NCBI RefSeq assembly: GCF_002362255.1
Contig: NZ_LPVV01000003.1
Span: forward strand, 62,001 to 126,000
Length of the DNA stretch: 64,000 nucleotides
From: Microbacterium sp. SZ1
GTDB lineage: Bacteria; Actinomycetota; Actinomycetes; Actinomycetales; Microbacteriaceae
Direction of reading: 5' to 3'
Within the stretch, counting starts at the first letter, position 1; each line of letters begins with the position of its first letter. The notes under the pieces are model-generated. The model was not told the DNA's origin, ran no database searches, and saw only the letters and a program-made list of their open reading frames with translations. Positions 52,221 through 61,591 of this stretch are shown piece after piece. The position numbers were made by a program, and so were the translations under genes.

Positions 52221-53333
52221 TTACGGGGAGTTCGGGGACTCCACGGTGATGTCGCCGGAGATGATCTGCTCCTGAAGAGCGGCGATCTCGTCGAGCAGCC
52301 CGTCAGGCAGCTCCGACTCGAATGCGCCGAAGCCCGAGAGCTTCACGCCCTCGTTCTCGAGCGTGCCGACGTACGGCGCCGGGTCGAAGTCGCCCTCCGA
52401 GGCCGCGATCGTCGCGTCCTCGACGGCCACGTCGATGGCCTTCATGATCGAGAAGAGGGTGACGTCCGCCACGCTCTCGTCGGCGACGGCCAGGTCGCTG
52501 TCGACGCCGACCATGAGCGTGTCCTTGCCGCTGTCCTTGATCGCGGCTGCGGCGCTCTGGTAGATCGGGCCGCCGACCGGGAGGATGACGTCGACGCCCT
52601 GGTCGAGCACGCCCTGTGCGGTCTGCTTGGCGGTGTCGTTGGCGTCGAAGCCGCCGGTGAACGAGCCCTCCTGGGTGTCGACGTCCCAGCCGAACACCTG
52701 CACGGCGCCGGACTTGTCCTCGTTGTACTTGTCGACGCCGAGTGCGAAGCCGTCCATGAACACGGCGACCGACGGGATCTGCATGCCGCCGAAGGTGCCG
52801 ACCTTGTTCACGCCCGCCTGCGCCGACCATCCGGCTGCGGCGTAGCCGCCGAGGTACGCGGCCTGAGCGGTGTCGAAGACGAGGGGCTTGATGTTCGGGG
52901 CGTCCGTGGTGCCGTCGAAGTCGTTGTCGGCGTAGTCGTCGATGATCGCGTAGTCGATCTCCGGGTTCGCGAGCGCGGACTCGACGGTCGCCGCGGAGAG
53001 CTTGAAGCCGACGGAGACGATCAGCGAGCAGCCTTCGGACACCGCGGTCTCGAGGTTCGGCGCGTAGTCGTTGTCGTTGGCCGACTCGAACTCGAGCGGC
53101 TTGACGCCGAGGGTGTCCGCTGCGCGGTCCATGCCCTCCTTGGCGGACTGGTTGAACGACTTGTCGTTCCAGCCGCCGGCGTCCGAGACGAGGCAGGGCA
53201 GGAAGTCGGATGCAGCGTCGCCGCCGCCGTTGTCGCCCGATTCCGTCGGAGCCTGGCCGCAGCCGGCGAGAGCGAAGACGACTCCAGCGGCGATGGTCGC
53301 GCCGAGCAGCTTCTTGGTGGTGGAGATGGTCAA
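52221..53333 (-). CDS. BMP family nucleoside-binding lipoprotein
   Basis: 370 aa. It is the extracytoplasmic substrate-binding protein of the nucleoside ABC importer. The lipobox VFALAGCGQ places the lipidated cysteine near residue 24 after a typical lipoprotein signal. The mature start is followed by a Gly/Asp-rich spacer and the BMP-domain segment DAGGWNDKSFNQSAKEG. DVILPVGGPIYQSAAAAI also matches. The start is taken as TTG 53333, because GAGGAGG sits six bases before it; an ATG at 53348 would place that sequence inside the coding region. Confidence 0.85.
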   Translation of the reverse strand: MTISTTKKLLGATIAAGVVFALAGCGQAPTESGDNGGGDAASDFLPCLVSDAGGWNDKSFNQSAKEGMDRAADTLGVKPLEFESANDNDYAPNLETAVSEGCSLIVSVGFKLSAATVESALANPEIDYAIIDDYADNDFDGTTDAPNIKPLVFDTAQAAYLGGYAAAGWSAQAGVNKVGTFGGMQIPSVAVFMDGFALGVDKYNEDKSGAVQVFGWDVDTQEGSFTGGFDANDTAKQTAQGVLDQGVDVILPVGGPIYQSAAAAIKDSGKDTLMVGVDSDLAVADESVADVTLFSIMKAIDVAVEDATIAASEGDFDPAPYVGTLENEGVKLSGFGAFESELPDGLLDEIAALQEQIISGDITVESPNSP

Positions 53334-53488
53334 CTCATGCCTCCTCAACGAACCCGCGGCCCTCGCGGATCGATCAAAGTTACCTACTGTTTCGGCGATT
53401 GCGTATATCGAGGACCGGGCCGGTAGGGAATGGTTACAAAGCTGAAATCAAGCCAACGAGTGAGCACGGATGCGCGCTCATCTGCGCA

Positions 53489-54604
53489 TCAGAGCACGTC
53501 TCCACGGCCGGTGAGCTTGAGGGACTCCACGACGCCCTTCACCCTCTGCGCGTGCTCGACGGTCGTCACGAGAAGCGCATCGGGGGTGTCGACCACGACG
53601 ATGTCCTGCACCCCGACGAGGCTGATCACGCGGGTCGTCTGGGAGACGAGGATGCCGCTCGCGGCATCCGACAACACCCGAGCCTTCGGCCCGAGCACCG
53701 CGAGGTCGTTCTTGCGGCCGTTCGAGATCAGCTTCGTGAGCGACGCGAAGTCGCCGACGTCGTCCCAGTCGAAGTGCCCGGGCACGACGGCGAGCCGCCC
53801 GCGCTTCGCCGCGGGCTCCGCGACCGCGTAGTCGATGGCGATCTTCTTCAGGGCGGGCCAGATGCGGTCGACCGCGGGGCCTCTGCGGTCGCGATCGTCC
53901 CACGCCTCGGCGAGTTCGACGAGGCCGGCGTGCAGGACGGGCTCGTTGGCTGCGAGCTCTTCGAGCAGCACGCTCGCCTTCGCGATGAACATGCCCGCGT
54001 TCCACAGGTAGTCACGGCTGGCGACATAGGCCTTCGCCGTGTCGAGGTCGGGCTTCTCGACGAAGCTCTCGACGAGTGCCGCCTCTCTGGCCCCCTCCAC
54101 CACGAGTTCCGGTCCCCTCTTGATGTACCCGAACCCGACCGCGGGCTCCGTCGGGGAGATGCCGATCGTGCAGATGTATCCCTCACGCGCCACCTCGACG
54201 GCATCCCGCACGGCGAACTCGAACACGCGGGTGCCGCGGATCACGTGGTCGGCGCTGAACGAGCCGATGATCACCTCGGGGTCTCGGCGGTGCAGGATGG
54301 CCGCAGCCAGGCCGATCGCTGCGGCGGACTCACGAGGCTCCGACTCGAGGAACACGTTGAGGTCGGCGATGCCGGGCAGCTGCGCCTCCACAGCCGCCCG
54401 ATGAGCGCGGCCGGTGACGACCGCGATGCGATCGGGTCCCGCGAGCGGCTCGAGGCGGTCCCACGTGTCGCGGAGCAGCGAATGCCCCGAGCCGGTGAGG
54501 TCGTGCAGGAACTTCGGCGCGTCGGCGCGCGAGAGCGGCCACAGTCTGCTGCCGATGCCGCCGGCAGGGATCACGGCGTAGAAGTTCGGGATGGAATGGC
54601 TCAC
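53489..54604 (-). CDS. manC: Mannose-1-phosphate guanylyltransferase
   Basis: 371 aa. It forms GDP-mannose from mannose-1-phosphate and GTP for glycan or lipoglycan synthesis. The nucleotide site is FYAVIPAGGIGSRLWPLSRADAPKF; later FSADHVIRG, FGYIKRGPEL, SFVEKPDLDTAKAYV, LWNAGMFIAK and HFDWDDVGDFAS match. It lacks the C-terminal isomerase half of bifunctional enzymes. The GTG at 54604 fits the family N-terminus and has TACCCT six bases upstream. Confidence 0.9.
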   Translation of the reverse strand: MSHSIPNFYAVIPAGGIGSRLWPLSRADAPKFLHDLTGSGHSLLRDTWDRLEPLAGPDRIAVVTGRAHRAAVEAQLPGIADLNVFLESEPRESAAAIGLAAAILHRRDPEVIIGSFSADHVIRGTRVFEFAVRDAVEVAREGYICTIGISPTEPAVGFGYIKRGPELVVEGAREAALVESFVEKPDLDTAKAYVASRDYLWNAGMFIAKASVLLEELAANEPVLHAGLVELAEAWDDRDRRGPAVDRIWPALKKIAIDYAVAEPAAKRGRLAVVPGHFDWDDVGDFASLTKLISNGRKNDLAVLGPKARVLSDAASGILVSQTTRVISLVGVQDIVVVDTPDALLVTTVEHAQRVKGVVESLKLTGRGDVL

Positions 54605-54610
54605 CCTGCC

Positions 54611-54616
54611 AGGGTA
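54611..54616 (-). promoter_or_regulatory. -10 box for leaderless manC
   Basis: On the minus strand TACCCT ends six bases before the GTG at 54604. Confidence 0.45.
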
Positions 54617-54742
54617 GCCGGGCCCCTGGCCCGCGCTGGGGCGCAGCCGACCATGTCGAGAGCTGATCGGAACCATGCAGGAACGCTATCGACGTCGAGC
54701 CGGTTAGGCAGGCCTTCGTCGCCCCCGCCCTCCCGGCGGGAA

Positions 54743-54748
54743 TAGGAT
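54743..54748 (+). promoter_or_regulatory. Candidate -10 box of the sdh operon
   Basis: TAGGAT lies about 92 bases before the sdhC GTG, giving an approximately 85-base leader ending in the ribosome binding site AGGGAGGA (54828-54835). The -35 region is not recognisable. The rest of the 236-base gap 54605-54840 shows nothing definite. Confidence 0.35.
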
Positions 54749-54840
54749 GGACTCCGATCGGCCGTGCCTCGCGATGACGGGATCCTGCCCGGACCACGCA
54801 GCGCACGCGACCGAGTCACATCGATCCAGGGAGGACGACC

Positions 54841-55275
54841 GTGTCCACAAGCGCTCGCTTGACACCGTCGATTTCGGAAACCACGTCAAAGACCCCCCGC
54901 GGCACCCTCTACCGGGGTCGCGAAGGCATGTGGTCGTGGGTGCTTCACCGCATCACCGGAGTCGCCATCTTCTTCTTCCTGTTGGTGCACGTGCTCGACA
55001 CGGCGCTCATCAGGGTGTCGCCGGAGGCGTACGACGCCGTCATCGGCACGTACAAGAACCCGGTCATGGCGCTCGGCGAGGTCGTGCTCGTCGCGGGCAT
55101 CGTCTTCCACGCCATGAACGGCCTGCGGATCATCGCGGTCGACTTCTGGTCGAAGGGCGCCCGGTACCAGCGCCAGCTCTTCTGGGGCGTGCTCCTGGTG
55201 TGGGGCATCATCATGGCGGGCTTCGTGCCGCGCCACCTCATGCTCGCGTTCGCCGGCTTCGGAGGAGGACACTGA
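54841..55275 (+). CDS. sdhC: Succinate dehydrogenase cytochrome b556 subunit
   Basis: 144 aa. One of two membrane anchors of complex II, contributing to heme b and quinone binding. Three transmembrane segments follow a soluble N-terminus. GMWSWVLHRITGVAIFF holds the conserved Ser/His/Arg, and VFHAMNGLRIIAVDF carries the probable heme ligand histidine. The GTG start follows AGGGAGGA at six bases. Its stop overlaps the sdhD ATG by one base. Confidence 0.9.
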   Translation: MSTSARLTPSISETTSKTPRGTLYRGREGMWSWVLHRITGVAIFFFLLVHVLDTALIRVSPEAYDAVIGTYKNPVMALGEVVLVAGIVFHAMNGLRIIAVDFWSKGARYQRQLFWGVLLVWGIIMAGFVPRHLMLAFAGFGGGH

Positions 55276-55718
55276 TGACCGCTCAGACCGTCGCCGCCCC
55301 CACCCGCACCCGTCGCGGGGTCAACCTCGAGAAGTGGGGCTGGGTCTTCATGCGGGTCTCGGGCATGGTGCTCGTCATCCTCATCTTCGGACACCTGTTC
55401 ATCAACCTCATGGTCGGTGAGGGCATCCACGCCCTCGACTTCGCGTTCATCGCCGGCAAGTTCGCCACCCCGTTCTGGCAGTGGTGGGACGTGCTGATGC
55501 TGTGGCTCGCCCTGGTCCACGGCGCGAACGGCATGCGCACGATCGTCAACGACTACGTCACCAACGCCACCGCGCGCAAGGCGCTGATCTGGGCTCTCGG
55601 CCTGGCAGCGGCGCTGCTCATCATCCTCGGCACCCTCGTGGTCTTCACGTTCGACCCGTGCCTCGGCGTGACCGAATCGAGCACGCTGTGGGAACAGTGC
55701 CAGACACTGGGCAACTAA
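55275..55718 (+). CDS. sdhD: Succinate dehydrogenase membrane anchor subunit
   Basis: 147 aa. The second anchor of complex II. Three transmembrane segments: around FMRVSGMVLVILIFGHLFI (heme-side His), LMLWLALVHGANGMRTIV and ALGLAAALLIILGTLVVF. The stop codon lies inside a 14-bp tandem duplication that follows. GGAGGAGG precedes the start. It is separated from sdhA by 34 bases. Confidence 0.88.
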   Translation: MTAQTVAAPTRTRRGVNLEKWGWVFMRVSGMVLVILIFGHLFINLMVGEGIHALDFAFIAGKFATPFWQWWDVLMLWLALVHGANGMRTIVNDYVTNATARKALIWALGLAAALLIILGTLVVFTFDPCLGVTESSTLWEQCQTLGN

Positions 55719-55731
55719 CACTGGGCAAGTA
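55704..55731 (+). repeat. 14-bp tandem duplication spanning the sdhD stop codon
   Basis: ACACTGGGCAACTA (55704-55717) is followed directly by ACACTGGGCAAGTA (55718-55731), with one difference. The first copy encodes the last codons and the first two bases of the stop (TAA, 55716-55718). Confidence 0.85.
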
Positions 55732-55752
55732 GAAGAGAAGGCATAAGAAGAA

Positions 55753-57579
55753 GTGACTACAGAGACCCAGGACTCCTTCGTGCGCGACGGGGTGCACTAC
55801 CACCAGTTCGACATCGTCATCGTCGGCGCCGGCGGCGCGGGCATGCGGGCGGCGATCGAGGCGGGCCCCGGCGCGAAGACCGCGGTGATCTCCAAGCTCT
55901 ACCCGACGCGGTCGCACACCGGCGCGGCGCAGGGCGGCATGGCGGCGGCCCTCGCGAACGTCGAGGAGGACAGCTGGGAGTGGCACACCTTCGACACGGT
56001 CAAGGGCGGCGACTACCTCGTCGACCAGGACGCGGCCGAGATCCTCGCCAAGGAGGCCATCGACGCGGTCATCGACCTCGAGAACATGGGTCTCCCCTTC
56101 AACCGCACGCCCGAGGGCAAGATTGACCAGCGCCGCTTCGGCGGGCACACCGCCGAGCACGGCAAGACGCCGGTGCGCCGCGCCTGCTACGCCGCCGACC
56201 GCACGGGCCACATGATCCTGCAGACGCTGTTCCAGAACTGCGTCAAGCTCGGCATCAACTTCTTCAACGAGTTCTACGTGCTCGACCTCATCACGGTGAA
56301 GGATGCCGCGGGCAAGACCCAGATCGCCGGCGTCGTCGCCTACGACCTGTCGACGGGCGAGCTGCACGTCTTCCAGTCCAAGGCCGTGATCTTCGCCACC
56401 GGCGGCTTCGGCAAGATCTTCAAGACCACGTCGAACGCGCACACCCTCACCGGCGACGGCGTGGGCATCGTGTGGCGCAAGGGTCTGCCCCTCGAGGACC
56501 TCGAGTTCTTCCAGTTCCACCCGACCGGCCTCGCCGGCCTCGGCATCCTCCTCACGGAGGGCGCCCGCGGCGAGGGCGCGATTCTCCGCAACGCCTCCGG
56601 CGAGCGATTCATGGAGCGCTACGCCCCCACCATCAAGGACCTCGCTCCGCGTGACATCGTCGCCCGCTGCATGGTGCAGGAGGTCGCTGAGGGCCGCGGC
56701 GCCGGCCCGCACAAGGACTATGTGCTGCTGGACTGCACGCACCTCGGCGCCGAGGTCCTCGAGACCAAGCTCCCCGACATCACCGAGTTCGCCCGCACCT
56801 ACCTGGGCGTCGACCCGGTCGTCGAGCCGGTGCCGGTGATGCCGACCGCCCACTACGCGATGGGCGGCATCCCGACCAACAACAACGGTGAGGTGCTCGC
56901 CGACAACGACACCGTCGTCCCCGGCCTGTACGCCGCCGGCGAGTGCGCGTGCGTCTCGGTGCACGGCGCGAACCGCCTGGGCACCAACTCGCTGCTCGAC
57001 ATCAACGTCTTCGGCAAGCGCTCCGGGCGCAACGCGGTCGAGTACGTCAAGACCGCGGACTTCGTGCCGCTGCCCGAGAACCCGGCGGCGTTCGTGTCCG
57101 ACATGCTCGAGGGCCTGCGCAACAACCAGGGCACCGAGCGCATCGCCGTGCTGCGCAAGACGCTGCAGGACGAGATGGACAAGGGCGCGCAGGTGTTCCG
57201 CACGCACGAGTCGCTGCAGCACGTCCTGGGCGTCATCGCCGAGCTGCGCGAGCGCTACAAGAACGTGCACGTCGACGACAAGGGCCAGCGGTTCAACACC
57301 GATCTGCTCGAGGCCGTCGAGCTGGGCTTCCTGCTCGACATCGCCGAGGTCGTCGTGTACGCGGCGCAGAACCGCGAGGAGAGCCGTGGCGGCCACATGC
57401 GCGACGACTTCCCGAAGCGCGACGACGACAACTACATGAAGCACACCATGGCGTACCTGACGGGCGACCCCCACTCCTCCGATCCGAGCGACCACATCAA
57501 GCTCGATTGGAAGCCCGTCGTGTTCACCAAGAACGAGCAGGGCGAGTTCAACTACCCGCCGATGGAGAGGAAGTACTGA
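55753..57579 (+). CDS. sdhA: Succinate dehydrogenase flavoprotein subunit
   Basis: 608 aa. It oxidises succinate to fumarate through covalently bound FAD. The FAD site is [17 protein letters not shown]. The flavinylated histidine is in [15 protein letters not shown] (about residue 52). [26 protein letters not shown] and [13 protein letters not shown] complete the active site. The C-terminus has the expected [14 protein letters not shown] [16 protein letters not shown]. The GTG start is at 55753. It sits two bases before sdhB. Confidence 0.95.
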   Translation: MTTETQDSFVRDGVHYHQFDIVIVGAGGAGMRAAIEAGPGAKTAVISKLYPTRSHTGAAQGGMAAALANVEEDSWEWHTFDTVKGGDYLVDQDAAEILAKEAIDAVIDLENMGLPFNRTPEGKIDQRRFGGHTAEHGKTPVRRACYAADRTGHMILQTLFQNCVKLGINFFNEFYVLDLITVKDAAGKTQIAGVVAYDLSTGELHVFQSKAVIFATGGFGKIFKTTSNAHTLTGDGVGIVWRKGLPLEDLEFFQFHPTGLAGLGILLTEGARGEGAILRNASGERFMERYAPTIKDLAPRDIVARCMVQEVAEGRGAGPHKDYVLLDCTHLGAEVLETKLPDITEFARTYLGVDPVVEPVPVMPTAHYAMGGIPTNNNGEVLADNDTVVPGLYAAGECACVSVHGANRLGTNSLLDINVFGKRSGRNAVEYVKTADFVPLPENPAAFVSDMLEGLRNNQGTERIAVLRKTLQDEMDKGAQVFRTHESLQHVLGVIAELRERYKNVHVDDKGQRFNTDLLEAVELGFLLDIAEVVVYAAQNREESRGGHMRDDFPKRDDDNYMKHTMAYLTGDPHSSDPSDHIKLDWKPVVFTKNEQGEFNYPPMERKY

Positions 57580-57581
57580 GC

Positions 57582-58349
57582 ATGTCGAACGCACTCGCCG
57601 AGGCCCCCGCAGAGGCCACGGAGGACACCGGCATCCAGTCCTTCATCGTCACGTTCAACATCCGCCGCTTCGACCCCGAGGTCGATGCGGAGCCGCACTG
57701 GGTCGACTACGACGTGGAGCTCTACTCCACCGACCGCGTGCTCGACGCGCTGCACAAGATCAAGTGGGAGGTCGACGGCTCACTGAGCTTCCGCCGCTCC
57801 TGCGCCCACGGCATCTGCGGATCCGACGCCATGCGCATCAACGGCCGCAACCGCCTCGCCTGCAAGACGCTGATCAAGGACCTCGACATCTCGAAGCCGA
57901 TCTACGTCGAGGCGATCAAGGGTCTGCCGCTGGAGAAGGACCTCATCGTCGACATGGAGCCGTTCTTCGCGTCCTACCGCGAGGTGCAGCCGTTCCTCGT
58001 CGCGAACTCCGTGCCGGAGAAGGGCAAGGAGCGCACCCAGTCGATCGCCGACCGCGAGATCTTCGACGACACCACCAAGTGCATCCTGTGCGCGGCGTGC
58101 ACCTCGTCGTGCCCCGTGTTCTGGACCGACGGCCAGTACTTCGGTCCGGCGGCGATCGTGAACGCGCACCGCTTCATCTTCGACTCCCGCGACGACAACG
58201 CCGACGTCCGCCTCGACATCCTCAATGACAAGGAGGGCGTCTGGCGCTGCCGCACGACCTTCAACTGCTCCGAGGCGTGCCCCCGCGGCATCGAGGTCAC
58301 CAAGGCCATCGCCGAGGTCAAGCAGGCCGTGCTGCGCGGTCGCCCCTGA
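57582..58349 (+). CDS. sdhB: Succinate dehydrogenase iron-sulfur subunit
   Basis: 255 aa. It carries electrons from FAD to quinone through three clusters. The [2Fe-2S] ligands are in RRSCAHGICGSDAM and RLAC. The [4Fe-4S] and [3Fe-4S] ligands are in CILCAACTSSCPVF and FNCSEACPRGIEV. The ATG at 57582 is preceded by GGAGAGGAAG, which overlaps the sdhA end. A hairpin follows the stop. Confidence 0.95.
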   Translation: MSNALAEAPAEATEDTGIQSFIVTFNIRRFDPEVDAEPHWVDYDVELYSTDRVLDALHKIKWEVDGSLSFRRSCAHGICGSDAMRINGRNRLACKTLIKDLDISKPIYVEAIKGLPLEKDLIVDMEPFFASYREVQPFLVANSVPEKGKERTQSIADREIFDDTTKCILCAACTSSCPVFWTDGQYFGPAAIVNAHRFIFDSRDDNADVRLDILNDKEGVWRCRTTFNCSEACPRGIEVTKAIAEVKQAVLRGRP

Positions 58350-58366
58350 CCTCGGGCTTCGCTGTC

Positions 58367-58400
58367 GACGGGCGGTCTCCTTTTCGGGGGGCCGCCCGTC
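58367..58400 (+). terminator. Terminator after sdhB
   Basis: GACGGGCGG (58367-58375) pairs with CCGCCCGTC (58392-58400) around a loop containing CTCCTTTTC, 18 bases after the stop. The run of T is inside the loop rather than after the stem. Confidence 0.6.
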
Positions 58401-58424
58401 TGCTGTCTGCTCTGCGGCCGCCGA

Positions 58425-58430
58425 TAGGGT
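58425..58430 (+). promoter_or_regulatory. -10 box for leaderless brkB-like gene
   Basis: TAGGGT ends six bases before the GTG at 58437. Confidence 0.45.
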
Positions 58431-58436
58431 GAAGAG

Positions 58437-59651
58437 GTGTCGGAGCGAGATCGAGCAGCGGGCGAGTCCGAACCCGGGCGGATCGGCGCGGTCGTGGATC
58501 GCGCGGCGACGCTGACGAGGCGCACGCTCGGACTCTTCCCGGTGCGGGTGTGGCGGCACTTCCTGCAGCACAACGGCTTCCTGCTCGCGGCCGGGGTCAG
58601 CTATCAGGCCCTGTTCGCCATCTTCGCGGCGATCTACCTCGCGTTCGCCGTCGCCGGCCTCTGGCTCGGAGCCAGCGAAGAGGCCGTCGACGCCCTGATC
58701 GACGTCATCAACAGCTACATCCCGAACCTGATCCAGCCCGAGGGCGGGCTGTTCACACCCGAACAGGCTCAGCAGATCGCCGCGAGCACGACCGGCGTCC
58801 TCAGCGTCACCGGCCTCATCGCCCTGGGCACGGTCATCTGGACGGCCATCGGCTGGGTGACGTTCTCCCGCCGGGCCACTCGCGACATCTTCGGTCTGCC
58901 GCCCGACCTGCGCAGCTACGTGATGCTCAAGGCCCGTGACCTCCTCGCCGCCCTCATCTTCGGCGTCGCGCTGATCGCGGGGTCTCTCCTCAGCTCGGCC
59001 AGTGCCGCCGCCCTCAGCTGGCTGCTCGGCCTCGTCGGGTGGGACACGGGGTCGGCCGGGCTGACCCTGAGCATCCGCCTCGGCACCGTGGTGGTGTCGT
59101 TCGCCCTGCTGTCGGGCGCCCTGGCGGCCATGGTCCGCTTCCTCACCGGCACGTCGCTGGCGTGGAGGACGATCTGGCCCGGCGCACTGCTCGGCGGCGC
59201 AGCGATGACGGTGCTGCAGTACGGGGCCGGCTTCCTGTTGAGCTACACCCCGCGCAACCCCCTGCTGGCGACGTTCGCCATCTTCGTCGGACTCCTGCTG
59301 TGGTTCCGTGTGAACGGCGTGGTGATGCTCGTCGCCTCGTCGTGGATCGCGGTCTCGGCTCGGGACCGGGACCTTCCCCTCACCCGACGCTCGGACGCGC
59401 AACGGCTGGCCGATGAACACCGCACCCTCGTGGCCGCGGCACGCATCCGCCTGGATGCCGCGCGATCGGCGCGCGAGCGGGCACCGTGGTACCGCTCGTG
59501 GGCCGCCCACCGTGCGGAGCGCCACGCGGAGGCGGATCTCGCCGAGCTCGAGGCCTCGGCGCCGCCCCTTCCCGACCCCGTCCCCTCCTTCATCGAGAGG
59601 CTGCGAGCGGAGCGCGACAGCGCGTCCCGGGATGTCGGTGACGCTCGTTAG
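58437..59651 (+). CDS. YihY/BrkB family membrane protein
   Basis: 404 aa. Six to seven transmembrane segments over about residues 40-320 and a long charged C-terminal tail (about 80 residues, Arg/Ala/Glu-rich). The family signature HNGFLLAAGVSYQALFAIFA occurs at about residue 45, and WRTIWPGALLGGAAMT and LLWFRVNGVVMLVASS later. These proteins were once called ribonuclease BN in error; their function is unresolved. The gene is leaderless by its -10 box and lies 10 bases before xthA. Confidence 0.85.
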   Translation: MSERDRAAGESEPGRIGAVVDRAATLTRRTLGLFPVRVWRHFLQHNGFLLAAGVSYQALFAIFAAIYLAFAVAGLWLGASEEAVDALIDVINSYIPNLIQPEGGLFTPEQAQQIAASTTGVLSVTGLIALGTVIWTAIGWVTFSRRATRDIFGLPPDLRSYVMLKARDLLAALIFGVALIAGSLLSSASAAALSWLLGLVGWDTGSAGLTLSIRLGTVVVSFALLSGALAAMVRFLTGTSLAWRTIWPGALLGGAAMTVLQYGAGFLLSYTPRNPLLATFAIFVGLLLWFRVNGVVMLVASSWIAVSARDRDLPLTRRSDAQRLADEHRTLVAAARIRLDAARSARERAPWYRSWAAHRAERHAEADLAELEASAPPLPDPVPSFIERLRAERDSASRDVGDAR

Positions 59652-59654
59652 GCT
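59649..59654 (+). promoter_or_regulatory. -10 box for leaderless xthA
   Basis: TAGGCT ends seven bases before the ATG at 59662. It overlaps the stop codon TAG of the preceding gene (59649-59651). Confidence 0.5.
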
Positions 59655-59661
59655 TGTCCGC

Positions 59662-60501
59662 ATGCCTCATCTGCGTATCGCCTCTGTCAACGTCAACGGG
59701 ATCAGGGCGGCGGCCCGCAACGGGATGAGCTCCTGGCTCGACGCCGCCGACGTCGATGTGCTCACCCTTCAAGAGGTCCGCGGTCAGGACGAGCACCTCG
59801 AGGCCGCTCTTCCCGGCTGGACCTTCGTGCACGACGAGGCCAGCGCCAAGGGCCGAGCCGGTGTCGCGATCGCCAGCCGTGAGCCCGCGCTCGCCTTCCG
59901 GACCGAGTTCGGACCGTCCGACTTCGACTCGAAGGGCCGGTGGATCGAGGCCGACTTCCTCATCGGCGACCGTCCGCTCACCGTCGTGAGCGCTTACGTG
60001 CACTCGGGCGAGGCCGACACTCCGAAGCAGGAGGAGAAGTGGAAGTTCCTCGACGCGTTCGGCGCACGGCTCGCCGAGCTCGGCCAGGGCGACGCCCTCG
60101 CGCTCGTGACGGGTGACCTCAACGTCGGACACCGCGAGCTCGACATCAAGAACTGGCGAGGCAACCGCAAGAAGGCCGGCTTCCTCCCGCGCGAGCGCGC
60201 GTACTTCGATCGCTTCCTCGGCCCGGCGGGGGAGATCGTCGAGGGAGTCGACGGATCGACGGGTGTCGGCCTCGGCTGGGTCGACGTGGGCCGGCGTTTC
60301 CACGGCGAGGTGGAGGGGCCGTACACGTGGTGGTCGATGCGCGGACAGGCGTTCGACAACGACTCGGGGTGGCGCATCGACTACCACCTCGCGACACCTG
60401 CGCTCGCTGAGCGCGTCACGGCGTACCATGTCGCCCGTGCGGCGGCCTATGACCAGCGCTGGAGCGACCATGCGCCGGTCGTCGTCGACTACACCTACTG
60501 A
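59662..60501 (+). CDS. xthA: Exodeoxyribonuclease III (AP endonuclease)
   Basis: 279 aa. It incises abasic sites and degrades 3' ends in base-excision repair. The metal-dependent EEP fold shows RIASVNVNGIRAAARNG, VLTLQEVRGQDEHL (catalytic Glu), the VTGDLNVGHRELDIKN loop (Asp/Asn), GWRIDYHLATP and WSDHAPVVVDY (Asp-His). The ATG at 59662 is the family N-terminus and is leaderless-type. Confidence 0.94.
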   Translation: MPHLRIASVNVNGIRAAARNGMSSWLDAADVDVLTLQEVRGQDEHLEAALPGWTFVHDEASAKGRAGVAIASREPALAFRTEFGPSDFDSKGRWIEADFLIGDRPLTVVSAYVHSGEADTPKQEEKWKFLDAFGARLAELGQGDALALVTGDLNVGHRELDIKNWRGNRKKAGFLPRERAYFDRFLGPAGEIVEGVDGSTGVGLGWVDVGRRFHGEVEGPYTWWSMRGQAFDNDSGWRIDYHLATPALAERVTAYHVARAAAYDQRWSDHAPVVVDYTY

Positions 60502-60524
60502 ACTCTCGGGCTACTCGTCGCCCA

Positions 60525-60530
60525 TAGGAT
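60525..60530 (+). promoter_or_regulatory. -10 box for leaderless trpS
   Basis: TAGGAT ends seven bases before the GTG at 60538. Confidence 0.5.
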
Positions 60531-60537
60531 TGATACC

Positions 60538-61542
60538 GTGACCAAGCCTCGCCTCTACTCCGGAATGCAGCCCTCCGCCGACTCCCTCCAGATCGGCAAC
60601 TACATCGGGGCTCTCCTGCAGTGGCGGGATCTGCAGAACTCGTTCGACGCCTTCTTCTCGGTCGTCGACCTGCACGCGATCACCGTCGCGCAGGACCCGG
60701 CCGAGCTCCGCGAGAAGACCCGCCGGACGGCCGCCCAGTACATCGCCGCAGGCATCGAACCCTCCCAGTCGACGCTGTACGTGCAGTCGCACGTGCGCGC
60801 GCACGCCGAGCTGGCCTGGATCCTTTCAACGATCACAGGATTCGGCGAAGCGGGTCGTATGACCCAGTTCAAGGACAAGTCGGCTCGCTACGGAGCGGAC
60901 TCGACGAGCGTCGGCCTGTTCACGTATCCGGTGCTCATGGCCGCCGACATCCTGCTGTACCAGACCGACGTCGTGCCCGTCGGCGACGACCAGAAGCAGC
61001 ATGTCGAGCTCACGCGCGACCTCGCGGAGCGCTTCAACGCGCGATTCGGCGAGACCTTCGTCGTGCCGAAGCCCGTGATCCAGAAGGACACCGCCCGCAT
61101 CTACGACCTGCAGAACCCGACCGCGAAGATGTCGAAGTCTGCCGAGAGCGACGCCGGCGTGCTGTGGATGCTCGACGACCCGGCGAAATCCGCGAAGAAG
61201 ATCATGCGCGCCGTCACCGACAACGAGGGGTCTGTGCGCTTCGACCGCGAGGCCAAGCCCGGTGTCTCGAACCTGCTGACGATCTACGCCGCCCTCACGG
61301 GCCGCCAGGTGCCGGCGATCGAAGACGAATACGCGGGTCGCGGCTACGGGGACTTCAAGAAGGGTCTCGCCGAGGTCGTCGTGAACGAGTTCGAGCCGGT
61401 GCGTGCTCGGGCGCTGGAGCTCCTCGACGACCCCGCCGAACTCGATCGCATCCTCGCCTCGAACGCCGCGCGGGCCGATGAGGTAGCCGACGCGACCCTC
61501 GCGACCGTGTACGACCGCGTCGGCCTGCTGCGGCGCGTCTGA
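60538..61542 (+). CDS. trpS: Tryptophanyl-tRNA synthetase
   Basis: 334 aa, class I synthetase charging tRNA-Trp. The HIGH-like motif is [15 protein letters not shown] (about residue 12), the KMSKS loop is [12 protein letters not shown] (about 195), and [28 protein letters not shown] forms the catalytic core across residues about 125-155. GTG start. No leader peptide or T-box is possible if transcription starts at the GTG. Confidence 0.95.
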   Translation: MTKPRLYSGMQPSADSLQIGNYIGALLQWRDLQNSFDAFFSVVDLHAITVAQDPAELREKTRRTAAQYIAAGIEPSQSTLYVQSHVRAHAELAWILSTITGFGEAGRMTQFKDKSARYGADSTSVGLFTYPVLMAADILLYQTDVVPVGDDQKQHVELTRDLAERFNARFGETFVVPKPVIQKDTARIYDLQNPTAKMSKSAESDAGVLWMLDDPAKSAKKIMRAVTDNEGSVRFDREAKPGVSNLLTIYAALTGRQVPAIEDEYAGRGYGDFKKGLAEVVVNEFEPVRARALELLDDPAELDRILASNAARADEVADATLATVYDRVGLLRRV

Positions 61543-61579
61543 CTCGGGGCGCCGACCGGCGGCATCCTGAGACCGCACC

Positions 61580-61585
61580 TAGGAT
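61580..61585 (+). promoter_or_regulatory. -10 box for leaderless proline-rich membrane protein gene
   Basis: TAGGAT ends six bases before the GTG at 61592. Confidence 0.45.
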
Positions 61586-61591
61586 GGGGGC

